A stretch of 57,296 bases of DNA, taken from NCBI GenBank assembly GCA_944332815.1, contig CALVKQ010000009.1, positions 1 through 57,296 of the forward strand, written 5' to 3'. The notes beneath the pieces were generated by a model. That model was not told the DNA's origin. It worked only from the letters and a program-made list of their open reading frames with translations, and did no database searches. The number at the start of each line of letters is the position of its first letter. The first letter of the stretch is position 1. Below, one piece after another: positions 27,528-36,930 of this stretch. The DNA comes from an uncultured Clostridia bacterium. GTDB taxonomy: Bacteria; Bacillota; Clostridia; Christensenellales; CAG-917. Both the position numbers and the translations under genes were made by a program.

Positions 27528-27713
27528 ATGGCCAAGACTTCAATGATAAACAAGCAGCAAAGACCCCAGAAGTTCTCGACGCGCGAATACACTCGCTGCC
27601 GCATCTGCGGACGTCCCCATTCCGTGTTGAGAAAGTACGGCATATGCAGAGTATGCTTCCGCAATCTCGCCTACAAGGGCCAGATCCCCGGAGTCAGAAA
27701 GGCTAGCTGGTAA
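27528..27713 (+). CDS. rpsN: 30S ribosomal protein S14, zinc-binding type
   Basis: A 61-residue type Z S14 with four zinc cysteines in [10 protein letters not shown] and CRVCFRNLA. The ending [11 protein letters not shown] is typical. The zinc (C+) form is common in Firmicutes and implies a zinc-replete paralogue, possibly with a zinc-free copy elsewhere. Confidence 0.98.
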   Translation: MAKTSMINKQQRPQKFSTREYTRCRICGRPHSVLRKYGICRVCFRNLAYKGQIPGVRKASW

Positions 27714-27725
27714 GGAGGCAGACAA

Positions 27726-28121
27726 ATGACAGATCCCATTGCAGATATGTTGACCAGAATCAGAAACGCCCTGACCGCGAAGCATGACACCGTCGTCGTG
27801 CCCGCAAGCAAGGTCAAGGTCGCGATAGCGGACATTCTCACGAGAGAAGGTTACGTGAAGGGTTACGAAGTCGTGGAGAAGGAAGTTCAGAACGACATCG
27901 TCATCACTTTGAAGTATTCCCCCGTCAAAGGGCAGAAGGTCGTCACCGCTCTCAAAAGAGTGTCCAAACCCGGTCTGCGCGTCTACGCGAGCGTGGATGA
28001 CATCCCGAAGGTGCTCAACGGAATGGGCATAGCCATTCTCTCCACCTCCAAGGGCATCCTCACCGACAAGGAAGCGAAGGCGCAGCACGTCGGAGGCGAA
28101 GTTCTCGCCTACGTGTGGTAA
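27726..28121 (+). CDS. rpsH: 30S ribosomal protein S8
   Basis: A 131-residue 16S central-domain binder. [19 protein letters not shown] and the late [20 protein letters not shown] with VLAYVW are diagnostic. GGAGG precedes the ATG. Confidence 0.98.
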   Translation: MTDPIADMLTRIRNALTAKHDTVVVPASKVKVAIADILTREGYVKGYEVVEKEVQNDIVITLKYSPVKGQKVVTALKRVSKPGLRVYASVDDIPKVLNGMGIAILSTSKGILTDKEAKAQHVGGEVLAYVW

Positions 28122-28132
28122 GGAGGTGTGAT

Positions 28133-28672
28133 ATGTCCCGTATAGGTAGAGCACCCATCGCGTTGCCCGCAGGCGTCACCTTCGACAACACGGACAACCT
28201 CATCACCGTCAAAGGGCCTCTCGGCACCCTCACGCAGAAGGTGGACGCGTCCATCGACGTCGTGTTGGAGGACGGACACATCCTCGTCAAGCGTCACAGC
28301 GACGACAAGGATCACCGCGCTCTTCACGGTCTGTACCGCGCTCTTATCCACAACATGGTGACGGGCGTTACCAAGGGTTTCGAGAAGAATCTCATCGTCG
28401 CCGGCGTCGGTTACAAAGTCACCGCCACCGCGAACAAACTCACGCTCAACATCGGGTTCTCCCATGCGATAGAGTTCGACGCCCCCGAGGGCATCACGTT
28501 CGCCATGGCAGGTCCTTTGGAGATCGTGGTCAAGGGCATCGACCGTCAGAAGGTCGGTCAGGCTGCGGCGTCCATCAAAGCGCTCAAGCCCGTGGAACCC
28601 TATCACGGCTACGGCATCCACTATAAGGACGAGGTCGTCATCCGCAAGGAAGGCAAGACCGCCGGCAAATAA
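28133..28672 (+). CDS. rplF: 50S ribosomal protein L6
   Basis: A 179-residue L6 near the GTPase centre. SRIGRAPIALPAGV is the family N-terminus, with ATG 28133 after AGGAGGTG. The ATG at 28115 would overlap rpsH and is rejected. EPYHGYGIHYKDEVVIRKEG is the conserved C-terminus. Confidence 0.97.
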   Translation: MSRIGRAPIALPAGVTFDNTDNLITVKGPLGTLTQKVDASIDVVLEDGHILVKRHSDDKDHRALHGLYRALIHNMVTGVTKGFEKNLIVAGVGYKVTATANKLTLNIGFSHAIEFDAPEGITFAMAGPLEIVVKGIDRQKVGQAAASIKALKPVEPYHGYGIHYKDEVVIRKEGKTAGK

Positions 28673-28682
28673 GAGGTGAAGT

Positions 28683-29051
28683 ATGATTAATAAGAAAGAC
28701 AAGAACGCAGACAGACTCGTCCGTCATGCCAGAGTTAGAAAGAAAGTTTCCGGCACTGCGGAGCGTCCCCGTCTTAACGTGTATAGAAGCACCAACCACA
28801 TCTATGCGCAGATCATCGACGACGTGAAAGGCGTCACCCTTTGCGCCGCTTCCACCCTCGAAAAGGCTGTGGCTGCCAAGGTCGCCGACATGAACAAGAC
28901 CGAAGCCGCAAAAGCCGTGGGCGCGGCGATCGCCGAAAAGGCGCTCGCGCTCGGCATCAAGGCAGTGGTGTTCGACAGAGGCGGTTACGTCTACACGGGC
29001 AGAGTGGCAGCACTTGCCGCAGGCGCCAGAGAAGCCGGGTTGGAGTTCTAG
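28683..29051 (+). CDS. rplR: 50S ribosomal protein L18
   Basis: A 122-residue 5S rRNA-binding protein. [20 protein letters not shown] and the [20 protein letters not shown] segment are diagnostic. Follows rplF by 10 bases. Confidence 0.98.
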   Translation: MINKKDKNADRLVRHARVRKKVSGTAERPRLNVYRSTNHIYAQIIDDVKGVTLCAASTLEKAVAAKVADMNKTEAAKAVGAAIAEKALALGIKAVVFDRGGYVYTGRVAALAAGAREAGLEF

Positions 29052-29059
29052 GAGGAGTT

Positions 29060-29575
29060 ATGGCAGAACGCGACAACAGAAGAAACGACAGAAACAGAGA
29101 AGAGAGCGACGGTCTTACCAAAAAGCTCATCGCGGTCAACCGTGTCACCAAGGTCGTCAAGGGCGGCAGGAACATGCGTTTCAGCGCGCTGGTCGTGGTC
29201 GGTGACGAGAACGGCAAGGTCGGGCTCGGAATGGGCAAGGCGGCGGAAGTTCCCGAAGCCATCGAGAAGGCGACCCAGATCGCAAAGCGCAGCATGCACG
29301 ACATCGCGATGAAGGGCACGACCATCCCTCACCATGCCATCGGCAAGTTCGGGCGCGGTCAGGTCGTCCTGCTTCCCGCCGAACCCGGTACCGGAGTCAT
29401 CGCCGGCGGCCCCGTGCGTGCGGTCCTGGAAGTTTCCGGCATCAAGGACATCAGGACGAAGTCCATCGGCTCCAACAACCCCATCAACTGCGCGAAAGCC
29501 ACCCTGGAAGGTCTTTGCTCGCTGAGAAGCGCGGAACAGATCTCCAAGCTCCGCGGCGTGGACGTCGAAGGTTAA
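29060..29575 (+). CDS. rpsE: 30S ribosomal protein S5
   Basis: A 171-residue S5 that affects translational accuracy. A charged N-terminus ([13 protein letters not shown]) precedes the conserved [20 protein letters not shown] core. [24 protein letters not shown] sequence and the [15 protein letters not shown] loop are present. ATG 29060 follows AGGAGG. Confidence 0.97.
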   Translation: MAERDNRRNDRNREESDGLTKKLIAVNRVTKVVKGGRNMRFSALVVVGDENGKVGLGMGKAAEVPEAIEKATQIAKRSMHDIAMKGTTIPHHAIGKFGRGQVVLLPAEPGTGVIAGGPVRAVLEVSGIKDIRTKSIGSNNPINCAKATLEGLCSLRSAEQISKLRGVDVEG

Positions 29576-29585
29576 GGAGGGCATT

Positions 29586-29795
29586 ATGGCAGCAGCCAAG
29601 AAGAAAACCGAAGAAGCAAAGATGATCAAGGTCACCCTCGTCAAGAGCACCATTGCCTGCCTGAAAAATCAGAAGGCGAACGTCGAAGCGCTGGGTCTGC
29701 ACAAAGTGGGCAGCTCCAACACCTTCCGTGACGACGCGGTGGTCAGAGGTATGATAAAGAAAGTTTCCCACCTGGTGAAGGTGGAGGAGATCTGA
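29586..29795 (+). CDS. rpmD: 50S ribosomal protein L30
   Basis: A 69-residue L30. IKVTLVKSTIACLKNQKANV and GLHKVGSSNTFRDDAVVRGM are diagnostic. The N-terminus has about ten extra basic residues (AAAKKKTEEAK). Confidence 0.97.
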   Translation: MAAAKKKTEEAKMIKVTLVKSTIACLKNQKANVEALGLHKVGSSNTFRDDAVVRGMIKKVSHLVKVEEI

Positions 29796-29806
29796 CGGAG
29801 GACAAT

Positions 29807-30256
29807 ATGAACATTCACGATCTGAAAGGCGCCGAAGGCGCAAAGACAGCCTCCAAACGCGTCGGCCGCGGCATCGGCAGCGGCACCGGCAAGACTTCCA
29901 CTCGCGGACATAAGGGTCAGTGGGCGAGAAGCGGCGGCGGTGTGCGCCCCAACTTCGAGGGCGGACAGATGCCTCTGACGCGCAGGATCCCCAAGAAGGG
30001 ATTCAACAATAAGAGATTCGCACACGTCTACAACATCGTCAACGTCGAGGTGTTCAACCGTTTCGAAGACGGCGCTGTGGTGGGCATAGACCAACTCGTT
30101 GCAGCCGGCATAATCAAGGTCGTCGAACCGTACGGTCTTAAAGTGCTGGGCGATGGCTCCATCGAAAAGAAGGTCACCGTTCAGGCGCAGAAGTTCACCG
30201 GCTCCGCCATTGAGAAGATCGAAAAGGCAGGCGGCAAAGCAGAGGTAGTCGAATAA
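29807..30256 (+). CDS. rplO: 50S ribosomal protein L15
   Basis: A 149-residue late-assembly protein. MNIHDLKGAEGAKTASKRVG, the glycine-rich GRGIGSGTGKTSTRGHKGQW stretch and RIPKKGFNNKRF are diagnostic. Ends one base before secY. Confidence 0.98.
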   Translation: MNIHDLKGAEGAKTASKRVGRGIGSGTGKTSTRGHKGQWARSGGGVRPNFEGGQMPLTRRIPKKGFNNKRFAHVYNIVNVEVFNRFEDGAVVGIDQLVAAGIIKVVEPYGLKVLGDGSIEKKVTVQAQKFTGSAIEKIEKAGGKAEVVE

Positions 30257-30257
30257 T

Positions 30258-31565
30258 ATGTTGGAAACTCTGAAAAACGCGTTTAAGACCAAGGAGATCC
30301 GCGTCAAGATATTCCTGACGCTGGCGCTCCTTTTGGTGTATAGAGTAGGCTGTTACATCCCGGTCCCCGGGTTCAGCGCGGAAGCTATGGCGGAAGTGTT
30401 CCAGGACGACTTCCTCAGCATCCTGACCTCCATGTCGGGCGGCTCGCTTTCGAGTGCGACGCTCTTCTCGCTGGGCATACTCCCGTTCATCAACGCGTTT
30501 ATCATCATGCAGCTCCTGACCCTGGTCATCCCCAAGCTGGAGAAGCTCTCCAAAGAGGGTGACGCAGGCAGGCGCAAGATCACGCAGATCACCCGTTACG
30601 TTGCGCTCGTTCTCGCGGCAGTGCAGGGCATCGGTATCGTGGTCGGCTGGAGGAACGCGATCACCTCTCCCTTCTCTTTTGAGGCAGGCTGGGACGCGCC
30701 TTACCTCACGATGGCGAGCATAATCCTCATCCTGATGGCAGGCAGCACCATGGTCATGTGGCTGGGTGAACGCATCACGGAATACGGCATCGGCAACGGC
30801 ACTTCCCTCATCATTTTCGTCGGCATCATTTCGCAGGCAGGCACTATGATGGGCGAGGCGTTCGTGATGGTCGGCGAGTCCTGGACGCTCATCTGGAACA
30901 TCATCGGCTTCATCCTCGTGGTCATAGCGATATTCGTGTTCATCGTCTTCATCGACCTCTCCGAGCGCAGAGTGACGGTGCAGTACGCAAAGCAGATCAA
31001 GGGCAACAAGATGTACGGCGGTCAGACCACCTACATCCCCATCAGAGTGAACGGCAGCGGCGTCATGCCCATAATCTTCGCCTCTTCGCTCTTGATGTTC
31101 CCCCAGATGATAATGGCGCTCTTCGCGCCCGGCACCGAAGCGTATGTGTGGTATTCCACTTACATGGGCTCCGGCACCGCGGTGTATTACGTGCTCCTCG
31201 CGCTGTTCATACTGTTCTTCTCGTACTTCTACGCGCAGATACAGTTCAACCCCGAGGACGTGAGCAAGAACATCCAGCAGTACGGCGGTTTCATCCCCGG
31301 CATACGCCCCGGCAAGTACACCAGCGACTTCCTGAAAAAGATAAGCAACAGGATCACCCTCTTCGGAGCGCTCTTCCTGATGGTCATCGCGCTGGTGCCG
31401 ACGTTCATCTTCGACGCGCTCAGCACCGCAGGCGGCGCATCGCTCGGGTTCGGCAACGCGTTCTCCGCGACCGGGTTGCTCATCGTCGTGTCCGTCGCGC
31501 TGGAACTCAACAAGCAGCTCGAATCCCAGATCATGATGAAGCACTACAAAGGCTTCCTGAAATGA
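30258..31565 (+). CDS. secY: Preprotein translocase subunit SecY
   Basis: A 435-residue channel subunit of the Sec translocon with ten predicted membrane segments. YRVGCYIPVPGFSAEAM is near the N-terminus, and the cytoplasmic loops KEGDAGRRKITQITRY and ERRVTVQYAKQIKGNKMYGG are conserved. The last loop, GGFIPGIRPGKYTSDFL, is also conserved. The gene follows rplO in the standard spc order. Confidence 0.98.
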   Translation: MLETLKNAFKTKEIRVKIFLTLALLLVYRVGCYIPVPGFSAEAMAEVFQDDFLSILTSMSGGSLSSATLFSLGILPFINAFIIMQLLTLVIPKLEKLSKEGDAGRRKITQITRYVALVLAAVQGIGIVVGWRNAITSPFSFEAGWDAPYLTMASIILILMAGSTMVMWLGERITEYGIGNGTSLIIFVGIISQAGTMMGEAFVMVGESWTLIWNIIGFILVVIAIFVFIVFIDLSERRVTVQYAKQIKGNKMYGGQTTYIPIRVNGSGVMPIIFASSLLMFPQMIMALFAPGTEAYVWYSTYMGSGTAVYYVLLALFILFFSYFYAQIQFNPEDVSKNIQQYGGFIPGIRPGKYTSDFLKKISNRITLFGALFLMVIALVPTFIFDALSTAGGASLGFGNAFSATGLLIVVSVALELNKQLESQIMMKHYKGFLK

Positions 31566-31572
31566 GGTCGGT

Positions 31573-32196
31573 ATGAAGAACATAGTCATGCTCGGCGCGC
31601 CGGGCGCAGGCAAAGGCACACAGTCCGCATTGATAGCGAAAGAGTACGGCATCCCTCACATCTCCACGGGGGACATCCTCCGCAGGAACATCAAGGAGGG
31701 GACCGAACTCGGAAAGCTCGCCAAGTCCTATATCGACGCCGGCGCGCTCGTTCCGGACGAAGTCGTCATCGGCATCGTCGCGGACAGGCTTTCGGAGGCG
31801 GACGCCAAGAACGGTTACGTGCTGGACGGGTTCCCCCGTACGATAGCGCAGGCGGAAGCCCTCGACAAAGTGGCGAAGATAGACGTCGCCATCAACATCG
31901 TGGTCGGCTTCGACGTCATCGTCAACAGGCTTTCCGGCAGGCGCGTGTGCGTGTGCGGCGCGACCTATCACACTTCCACGCTCGGCGGCAGGACCACCTG
32001 TTCCGTGTGCGGCAAGGAGCTGTTCATCCGCGATGACGACAAGCCCGAAACGGTCAAGGCGAGGCTGGAAACTTACGAGAAACAGACCGCGCCCCTCATA
32101 GGGTATTACGCGAATGCCGGCATCCTGGTGGACGTGGACGCCACGGGCACCATCGAACAGGACTTTGAAAAGATAAAGAAGGTGCTGAATGATTGA
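31573..32196 (+). CDS. adk: Adenylate kinase (zinc lid form)
   Basis: A 207-residue kinase interconverting ATP, AMP and ADP. The P-loop is GAPGAGKGTQ (residues 8-17), the AMP site is STGDILRRNI, and DGFPRTIAQAEAL is conserved. The long LID carries four cysteines (CVCG and CSVCG), the zinc-binding form common in Gram-positives. Overlaps map by 8 bases. Confidence 0.97.
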   Translation: MKNIVMLGAPGAGKGTQSALIAKEYGIPHISTGDILRRNIKEGTELGKLAKSYIDAGALVPDEVVIGIVADRLSEADAKNGYVLDGFPRTIAQAEALDKVAKIDVAINIVVGFDVIVNRLSGRRVCVCGATYHTSTLGGRTTCSVCGKELFIRDDDKPETVKARLETYEKQTAPLIGYYANAGILVDVDATGTIEQDFEKIKKVLND

Positions 32197-32932
32197 TCTC
32201 AAAAGTTCCGCCGAGATCGGAATGATGAGAAAGTCGGGGCAGGTGCTCAGGGACCTCCTGCTGTATTTGGAGGAGAAGGTGCGCCCCGGCATAAGCACTA
32301 AAAAGCTGGACGAGTTCGCCTACGACTACATCAAGCGTCACGGCGCAACGCCTTCCTTCCTCGGCTACGGCGGCTTCCCTGCGTCCATATGCACTTCGGT
32401 GGACGAGGTGGTGGTGCACGGGATCCCCGGGCATAAGAGGCTGGAAGAGGGCATGATCGTCGGCATAGACGCAGGGGTCATCCTTAACGGGTGGCAGTCG
32501 GATGCGGCGAGGACGTTTTTCGTGGGAGAAGTGTCCGAGGAAAAACGCAGGCTCGTCGAGGTGACGAGAGAGAGCTTCTTCGAAGGGGTCAGACACTTCG
32601 TCGAAGGAGGCAGGCTCGGCGACATCTCCATGGCGATACAGGACTACAACGAGTCGCGCGGCTACGGAGTGGTGCGCGACCTTGTGGGTCACGGCATAGG
32701 CAGAAAGATGCACGAGGACCCGGCGGTGCCCAACTTCGGCGTTGCCGGTCACGGAGTCAGGTTGCAGCGCGGACTGGTGCTCGCGATAGAACCGATGGTC
32801 AACGCAGGCACCTGGCGAGTGCGCACTCTGGACGACGGCTGGACGTGCGTGACGGAGGACGGAAAGCCTTCCGCACACTACGAAAACACGGTGGCGCTCA
32901 CCGAGAACGGAACGGAGATATTGACGCTTTGA
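32189..32932 (+). CDS. map: Methionine aminopeptidase, type I
   Basis: A 247-residue metalloprotease that removes the initiator methionine. Ligands and substrate residues are visible in VVHGIPGHK, GIDAGVILNGWQSDAART (two Asp), GHGIGRKMHEDP, LAIEPMV and the final Glu in SAHYENTVAL. Overlaps adk at its start and the KOW gene at its stop. Confidence 0.97.
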   Translation: MIDLKSSAEIGMMRKSGQVLRDLLLYLEEKVRPGISTKKLDEFAYDYIKRHGATPSFLGYGGFPASICTSVDEVVVHGIPGHKRLEEGMIVGIDAGVILNGWQSDAARTFFVGEVSEEKRRLVEVTRESFFEGVRHFVEGGRLGDISMAIQDYNESRGYGVVRDLVGHGIGRKMHEDPAVPNFGVAGHGVRLQRGLVLAIEPMVNAGTWRVRTLDDGWTCVTEDGKPSAHYENTVALTENGTEILTL

Positions 32933-33198
32933 TAAGACCGGGAGATGTGGTATATTCAAAGTCCGGACGTGACAGCGGAAGGTATTTCGCCGTGGTCGCC
33001 CTGGAAGGAGAGAATTACGTCCGCATTGCAGACGGCGACGTGAGAAGGCTGAAAAACGCCAAGCTCAAAAACGTCAGGCATCTCAAAGTGACGGGCGACA
33101 GGCTGGAGCGTATAGCCGAGAAGCTGGAAGCCGGCGCGCAGGTGTTCGACTCCGAACTGTACAGCGCGCTCAGATTGTACGACAAAAACAGAACCTAA
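32929..33198 (+). CDS. KOW-domain RNA-binding protein (TTG start)
   Basis: An 89-residue protein beginning [20 protein letters not shown], a KOW/L14e-like beta-barrel often found between map and infA in Firmicutes superoperons. It probably binds RNA or ribosomes, but its role is not established. The start is TTG at 32929, overlapping the map stop (TTGA). GGAG lies 11 bases upstream. A GTG six codons later (32947) is an alternative. Neighbours and the 8-base gap to infA support a real gene. Confidence 0.82.
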   Translation: MIRPGDVVYSKSGRDSGRYFAVVALEGENYVRIADGDVRRLKNAKLKNVRHLKVTGDRLERIAEKLEAGAQVFDSELYSALRLYDKNRT

Positions 33199-33206
33199 GG
33201 AGTGTT

Positions 33207-33425
33207 ATGTCGAAGATAGACGTCATCGAAACGGAAGGTCAGGTCATCGAAGTCCTGCCCAAAACGCAGTTCAAGGTGAAACTCACAAACGGTCATGTCA
33301 TATTGGCATACCTCGGAGGAAAACTCCGCATCAACAACATCAGAATACTGGAAGGCGACAGAGTCAGGATAGAGATGTCGCCTTACGACCTGACAAAGGG
33401 CAGGATCATTTACAGAAACAAATAG
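33207..33425 (+). CDS. infA: Translation initiation factor IF-1
   Basis: A 72-residue OB-fold factor that binds the 30S A site. The [20 protein letters not shown] segment and [20 protein letters not shown] are diagnostic. The ATG has GGAG seven bases upstream. Confidence 0.98.
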   Translation: MSKIDVIETEGQVIEVLPKTQFKVKLTNGHVILAYLGGKLRINNIRILEGDRVRIEMSPYDLTKGRIIYRNK

Positions 33426-33434
33426 GAGGTTCTT

Positions 33435-33551
33435 ATGAAAGTCAGACCCAGCGTCAAGCCTATGTGCGACAAATGCAAAGTCATCAAAAGAAACGGCAAA
33501 GTCATGGTCATTTGCCCCAAGTATCCCAACCACAAGCAGCGTCAGGGTTGA
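33435..33551 (+). CDS. rpmJ: 50S ribosomal protein L36
   Basis: A 38-residue protein beginning [20 protein letters not shown] and ending [12 protein letters not shown]. The zinc ligands are CDKC, the Cys of ICPK and the His of NHKQ. The ATG follows AGGAGG by five bases, and the gene sits in its normal place between infA and rpsM. Confidence 0.97.
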   Translation: MKVRPSVKPMCDKCKVIKRNGKVMVICPKYPNHKQRQG

Positions 33552-33650
33552 GCAGGCAACAGTGCGCAGAGCGGCTGGCTGCGCTCATTCCTTAACGGTG
33601 CGGCTTTCTGCGCGTCACATATATACACGTTAAATTTCCGGAGGTAAGAA
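33552..33650 (+). promoter_or_regulatory. Structured spacer before rpsM
   Basis: The 99 bases between rpmJ and rpsM are unusually long for this operon. They hold an imperfect hairpin (GTGCGCAGA with TCTGCGCGTCAC) enclosing GAGCG/CGCTC, then ATATATA and GGAGG. It could be an internal promoter or a ribosomal-protein leader for the alpha-operon genes. I cannot decide between them. Confidence 0.35.
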
Positions 33651-34025
33651 ATGGCAAGAATAGCCGGCGTGGATCTTCCGCGCGAAAAGAGAGTGGAGAT
33701 CGGGCTTACCTACATCTACGGCATCGGCCGCCCCACCGCGAACAAGATTCTCGCGGAAACGGGCATTGATCCCAACACCAGAGTCAAGGATCTCACCGAA
33801 GCACAGGTCAGCCTTATCCGCGATTACATCGAAAAGAATCTGCACGTCGAGGGCGATCTCAAAAGGGAAGTCGGCCTCAACATCAAACGTCTTATGGAGA
33901 TCGGCTGCTACAGGGGCATCCGTCACAGAAAGGGGCTGCCCGTCCGCGGTCAGAGCACCAAGCAGAACGCCCGCACGAGAAAGGGTCCCAAGCGCACCGT
34001 CGGTCGCAAGAAGAAAGGCAAATAA
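33651..34025 (+). CDS. rpsM: 30S ribosomal protein S13
   Basis: A 124-residue S13 forming intersubunit bridges. [20 protein letters not shown], the [20 protein letters not shown] segment and the basic tail [13 protein letters not shown] are diagnostic. Confidence 0.98.
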   Translation: MARIAGVDLPREKRVEIGLTYIYGIGRPTANKILAETGIDPNTRVKDLTEAQVSLIRDYIEKNLHVEGDLKREVGLNIKRLMEIGCYRGIRHRKGLPVRGQSTKQNARTRKGPKRTVGRKKKGK

Positions 34026-34042
34026 CGGAGGCGTCGTGAATT

Positions 34043-34432
34043 ATGGCAGCAGGTAAGAAGATCAAGAAGAGAAAGGATATCAAGCGCGTGGAGAGAGGTC
34101 AGGCTCACATCCATGCGTCGTTCAACAACACCATCGTCACCATCACCGACATGAACGGTAACGCCGTGTCCTGGTCCTCCGCAGGCAAACTCAAACTCAG
34201 AGGTTCCAGAAAGTCCACGCCCTTTGCCGCTCAGATGATCAGCGAGGACGCCGCGAAGGCAGCCTACGATCAGGGCATGAGAACGGTGGAAGTCTACGTC
34301 AAGGGTCCCGGTCAGGGCAGAGAGTCCGCCATCCGCGCACTCGGTAACGTGGGTCTTGAAGTCACGCTCATACAGGACGTGTCCCCCATCCCCCACAACG
34401 GCTGCCGTCCCCCCAAGCGCAGAAGAATATAG
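34043..34432 (+). CDS. rpsK: 30S ribosomal protein S11
   Basis: A 129-residue S11 of the 30S platform. [20 protein letters not shown] and [20 protein letters not shown] are conserved, as is the ending [13 protein letters not shown]. Full length. Confidence 0.98.
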   Translation: MAAGKKIKKRKDIKRVERGQAHIHASFNNTIVTITDMNGNAVSWSSAGKLKLRGSRKSTPFAAQMISEDAAKAAYDQGMRTVEVYVKGPGQGRESAIRALGNVGLEVTLIQDVSPIPHNGCRPPKRRRI

Positions 34433-34446
34433 GAGGATGATCAGTT

Positions 34447-35040
34447 ATGGCTAAATATACCGGTCCCGTTATGAAGAAGTGCAGAGCGCTCGGCATCGAT
34501 CCCGCCGACCTCGGCATCTCGCGCAAATCCACCAAGCAGGTCAAGTTCCGCAGGAAGAAGCAGAGCGACTACGCCATGCAGCTCAAAGAGAAGCAGAAGG
34601 TCAAGTTCGTCTACGGCGTCCTGGAAAAACAGTTCAAGGGTTACTACGAGAAGGCGTCCAAGATGCGCGGCGTCACGGGTGAAAATATGCTCGTGCTGCT
34701 CGAACGCAGGCTGGACAACGTCGTGTACCGCCTCGGGTTGGGCAAGACCCGTGCAATGGCGCGTCAGCTGGTCAATCACGGCCACATCACCGTCAACGGC
34801 AAGAGAGTGGACATCCCCTCTTACCTCGTGGAAGCCGGCGACGTCATCGCAGTGAAAGAAAACAAGAAGAACCTCACCATTTGGCAGGAAGCGAAAGAGG
34901 TCAAGAACCTTTCCATAGTCAAGTGGCTGGAATGGGACAACGCGAATCTCACCGGCAAGGTCCTCGCACTCCCCGAGAGAGCGGACATCGTCGACGTCGA
35001 AATCAAAGAGCACCTCATCATCGAGTTGTATTCTAAATAA
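34447..35040 (+). CDS. rpsD: 30S ribosomal protein S4
   Basis: A 197-residue S4, a primary 16S rRNA binder and frequent translational repressor of its own operon. It starts [20 protein letters not shown], and the S4 RNA-binding domain holds [20 protein letters not shown] and [20 protein letters not shown]. The N-terminal zinc cysteines of some S4 proteins are absent. Confidence 0.97.
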   Translation: MAKYTGPVMKKCRALGIDPADLGISRKSTKQVKFRRKKQSDYAMQLKEKQKVKFVYGVLEKQFKGYYEKASKMRGVTGENMLVLLERRLDNVVYRLGLGKTRAMARQLVNHGHITVNGKRVDIPSYLVEAGDVIAVKENKKNLTIWQEAKEVKNLSIVKWLEWDNANLTGKVLALPERADIVDVEIKEHLIIELYSK

Positions 35041-35060
35041 GCCGCGAGGAGGAATCAGTT

Positions 35061-36014
35061 ATGATGGAGATCAAAAAGCCCAAGATAACGTTCGAGGAAA
35101 ACGAAAGCAAAAATTATGCGAAATTCGTGGTCGAGCCGCTCGAGCGCGGTTTCGGCACCACCCTCGGCAACAGTTTGAGAAGAGTTCTCCTGTCCTCCCT
35201 GCCCGGCGCTGCGGCAGTCGGCATCAAGATAGACGGTGTGGATCATGAGTTTTCCACCATCAAAGGCGTGAAAGAAGAGGTCACGGAGATCATCCTCAAC
35301 CTCAAGACCGTGCGTTTTAAGGTCACCGCGCCTTCCGACGGCGAGAAGACGGTCGTCACCCTGCACGCGGATTCCGTAGGCCCCGTGCTCGCAGGCGACA
35401 TCGACCTTCCCTCCGACGTCGAAGTCCTCAACCCCGAGCAGCTCATCTGCACCCTGGACGAAGGCGGCAGCATCAACATGCAGATCTTCGTCGGCACCGG
35501 GCGCGGGTATGTGCCTGCCGAGCGCAACAAAGACGCAAGCCAGCCCATAGGGTTCATCCCCATGGATAGCATCTTCACCCCCGTTACGAAGGTGAATTAC
35601 GCGGTCGAGAACACGCGCGTCGAGCAGAGCATAGACTTCGACAAGCTCACCATCGAGGTGACGACGGACGGCACTGTGTCCGCCAAGGAGATCATTTCTC
35701 TCGCCGCAAAGATCATCAACGATCACATGAAACTGTTCGTAGAGCTCGTCGATAACATGAGCGAGCAGGACATCCTGGTGTCCCAGGACGACGACAAGGC
35801 GCAGAAAGTGCTGGAAATGTCCGTGGAGGATCTCGACCTCTCCGTGCGTTCCTACAACTGCCTGAAACGCGCCAACATCCATACCGTCGCCGATCTCACC
35901 AGACGTACCGAGGACGATATGCTCAAAGTCAGGAACCTCGGAAGAAAATCCCTCGAAGAAGTCGTGAAAAAGCTCGAAGAACTGGGATTGAGCCTCAAAG
36001 CACAAGAGGACTAG
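35061..36014 (+). CDS. rpoA: DNA-directed RNA polymerase subunit alpha
   Basis: A 317-residue alpha subunit. The N-terminal dimerisation domain has [20 protein letters not shown] and the beta-contact region. The C-terminal domain, about residues 255-317, has [20 protein letters not shown] and [20 protein letters not shown] for UP-element and activator contacts. It sits between rpsD and rplQ as usual. Confidence 0.98.
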   Translation: MMEIKKPKITFEENESKNYAKFVVEPLERGFGTTLGNSLRRVLLSSLPGAAAVGIKIDGVDHEFSTIKGVKEEVTEIILNLKTVRFKVTAPSDGEKTVVTLHADSVGPVLAGDIDLPSDVEVLNPEQLICTLDEGGSINMQIFVGTGRGYVPAERNKDASQPIGFIPMDSIFTPVTKVNYAVENTRVEQSIDFDKLTIEVTTDGTVSAKEIISLAAKIINDHMKLFVELVDNMSEQDILVSQDDDKAQKVLEMSVEDLDLSVRSYNCLKRANIHTVADLTRRTEDDMLKVRNLGRKSLEEVVKKLEELGLSLKAQED

Positions 36015-36023
36015 GAGGACACA

Positions 36024-36530
36024 ATGGCAAGAAAATTAGGTAAACGCACCGATCAGAGAATGGCGATGCTCAGAAATCAGGTTTCCGAACTCCTGTGGTA
36101 CGGCGAGATCGAAACCACCGTTGACCGCGCGAAAGAGGTCAGAAGAATGGCTGAAAAGCTCATCACCCTCGCCATCCGCACCTATCAGGACGAAGTCACC
36201 GTCACCAAGACCGTGACCGGCGCAAAGGGCGAAAAGTCCGATGTCAAGTTCGTCAACGACGGCGCAAAGAAGCTCGCCGCTCGCAGAAGACTCATGGCAG
36301 AACTCCGCGACTTGCAGGAAATGCGCAAGGAGAAGGAGAGCAAAGCGGCTTACGTCGCGCGCATCAAGGACGTCAATCATCCTCTCATCGAGAAGATGTT
36401 CAAAGAGTACGCCCCCAAATACGATGCACGTGCTACCGAGCTCGGCAAGGGCGGCGGCTACACCCGCATTCTCCGCACCGGCACCCGCCGCGGCGATGCG
36501 GCAGAGGTGTGCATCCTTCAGCTCATCTGA
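36024..36530 (+). CDS. rplQ: 50S ribosomal protein L17 with insertion
   Basis: A 168-residue L17. ARKLGKRTDQRMAMLRNQVS and the late GGGYTRILRTGTRRGDAAEV are conserved. Most L17 proteins are about 115-130 residues. Here an internal charged segment of roughly 40 residues (TVTKTVTGAKGEKSDVKFVN and its surroundings) accounts for the extra length. It is the last gene of the superoperon, and its TGA opens the outer arm of the nested hairpin at 36528. Confidence 0.95.
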   Translation: MARKLGKRTDQRMAMLRNQVSELLWYGEIETTVDRAKEVRRMAEKLITLAIRTYQDEVTVTKTVTGAKGEKSDVKFVNDGAKKLAARRRLMAELRDLQEMRKEKESKAAYVARIKDVNHPLIEKMFKEYAPKYDARATELGKGGGYTRILRTGTRRGDAAEVCILQLI

Positions 36531-36649
36531 GGGCACTATTCGGCGAATAACATTGTCAAAACCCCCGTCGTGGATGCTCACGTACGAATAAGTACGCTCC
36601 GCCTCCCGACGGGGGTTTTTCCTTGTTATCCATCCGAATATTGCCCTCA
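36528..36649 (+). repeat. Nested hairpin element, copy B1 (after rplQ)
   Basis: Outer arms TGAGGGCACTATTCGG and CCGAATATTGCCCTCA are identical to copy A1, while the inner arms are different: AAAACCCCCGTCG pairs with CGACGGGGGTTTTT. The apical motif is CGTACGAATAAGTACG. The inner stem with its T run is a good intrinsic terminator for the ribosomal superoperon. Confidence 0.8.
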
Positions 36650-36654
36650 GCCCT

Positions 36655-36773
36655 GACGCTCCCATTTGGCGCATAACTTTGTCAGAGCCTCGTTTTCGGC
36701 TCGTTACGTACGTTTAGTACGCGCCTCGCCGAAAACAGGGCGCTTTCGCGTTCTGCATCTAAATGAGAGCGTC
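36655..36773 (+). repeat. Nested hairpin element, copy B2
   Basis: Outer arms GACGCTCCCATTTGG and CTAAATGAGAGCGTC pair, with a mismatch at the same place as in B1. Inner arms TTTTCGGC and GCCGAAAA pair. Apical motif CGTACGTTTAGTACG. Both stem sequences differ from B1 but keep pairing. Confidence 0.72.
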
Positions 36774-36826
36774 GGCAACGGGGAGTATGGTAGACCCTCG
36801 GGCTCCCAGCAATTTCCCGTTCAAAA

Positions 36827-36870
36827 ACGGAACAATACCCAATTCCCCACAAGCACTTATTCGGAGCGCG
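36827..36870. repeat. Interspersed repeat family 2, copy 1
   Basis: Begins ACGGAACAATACCCAATTCC and ends CACTTATTCGGAGCG. Similar sequences occur at 43141-43185 and 43390-43436. Confidence 0.55.
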
Positions 36871-36897
36871 CATTCCGAGCGGCGCGTAGTTTTGCCT

Positions 36898-36930
36898 TAA
36901 AAGCTAAAACCGCCACTTTAAGCGACGGTT
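36898..36930 (-). terminator. Terminator of the ttcA-like gene
   Basis: On the minus strand AACCGTCGCTT pairs with AAGTGGCGGTT (two G-U pairs), followed by TTAGCTTTT. Confidence 0.6.
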
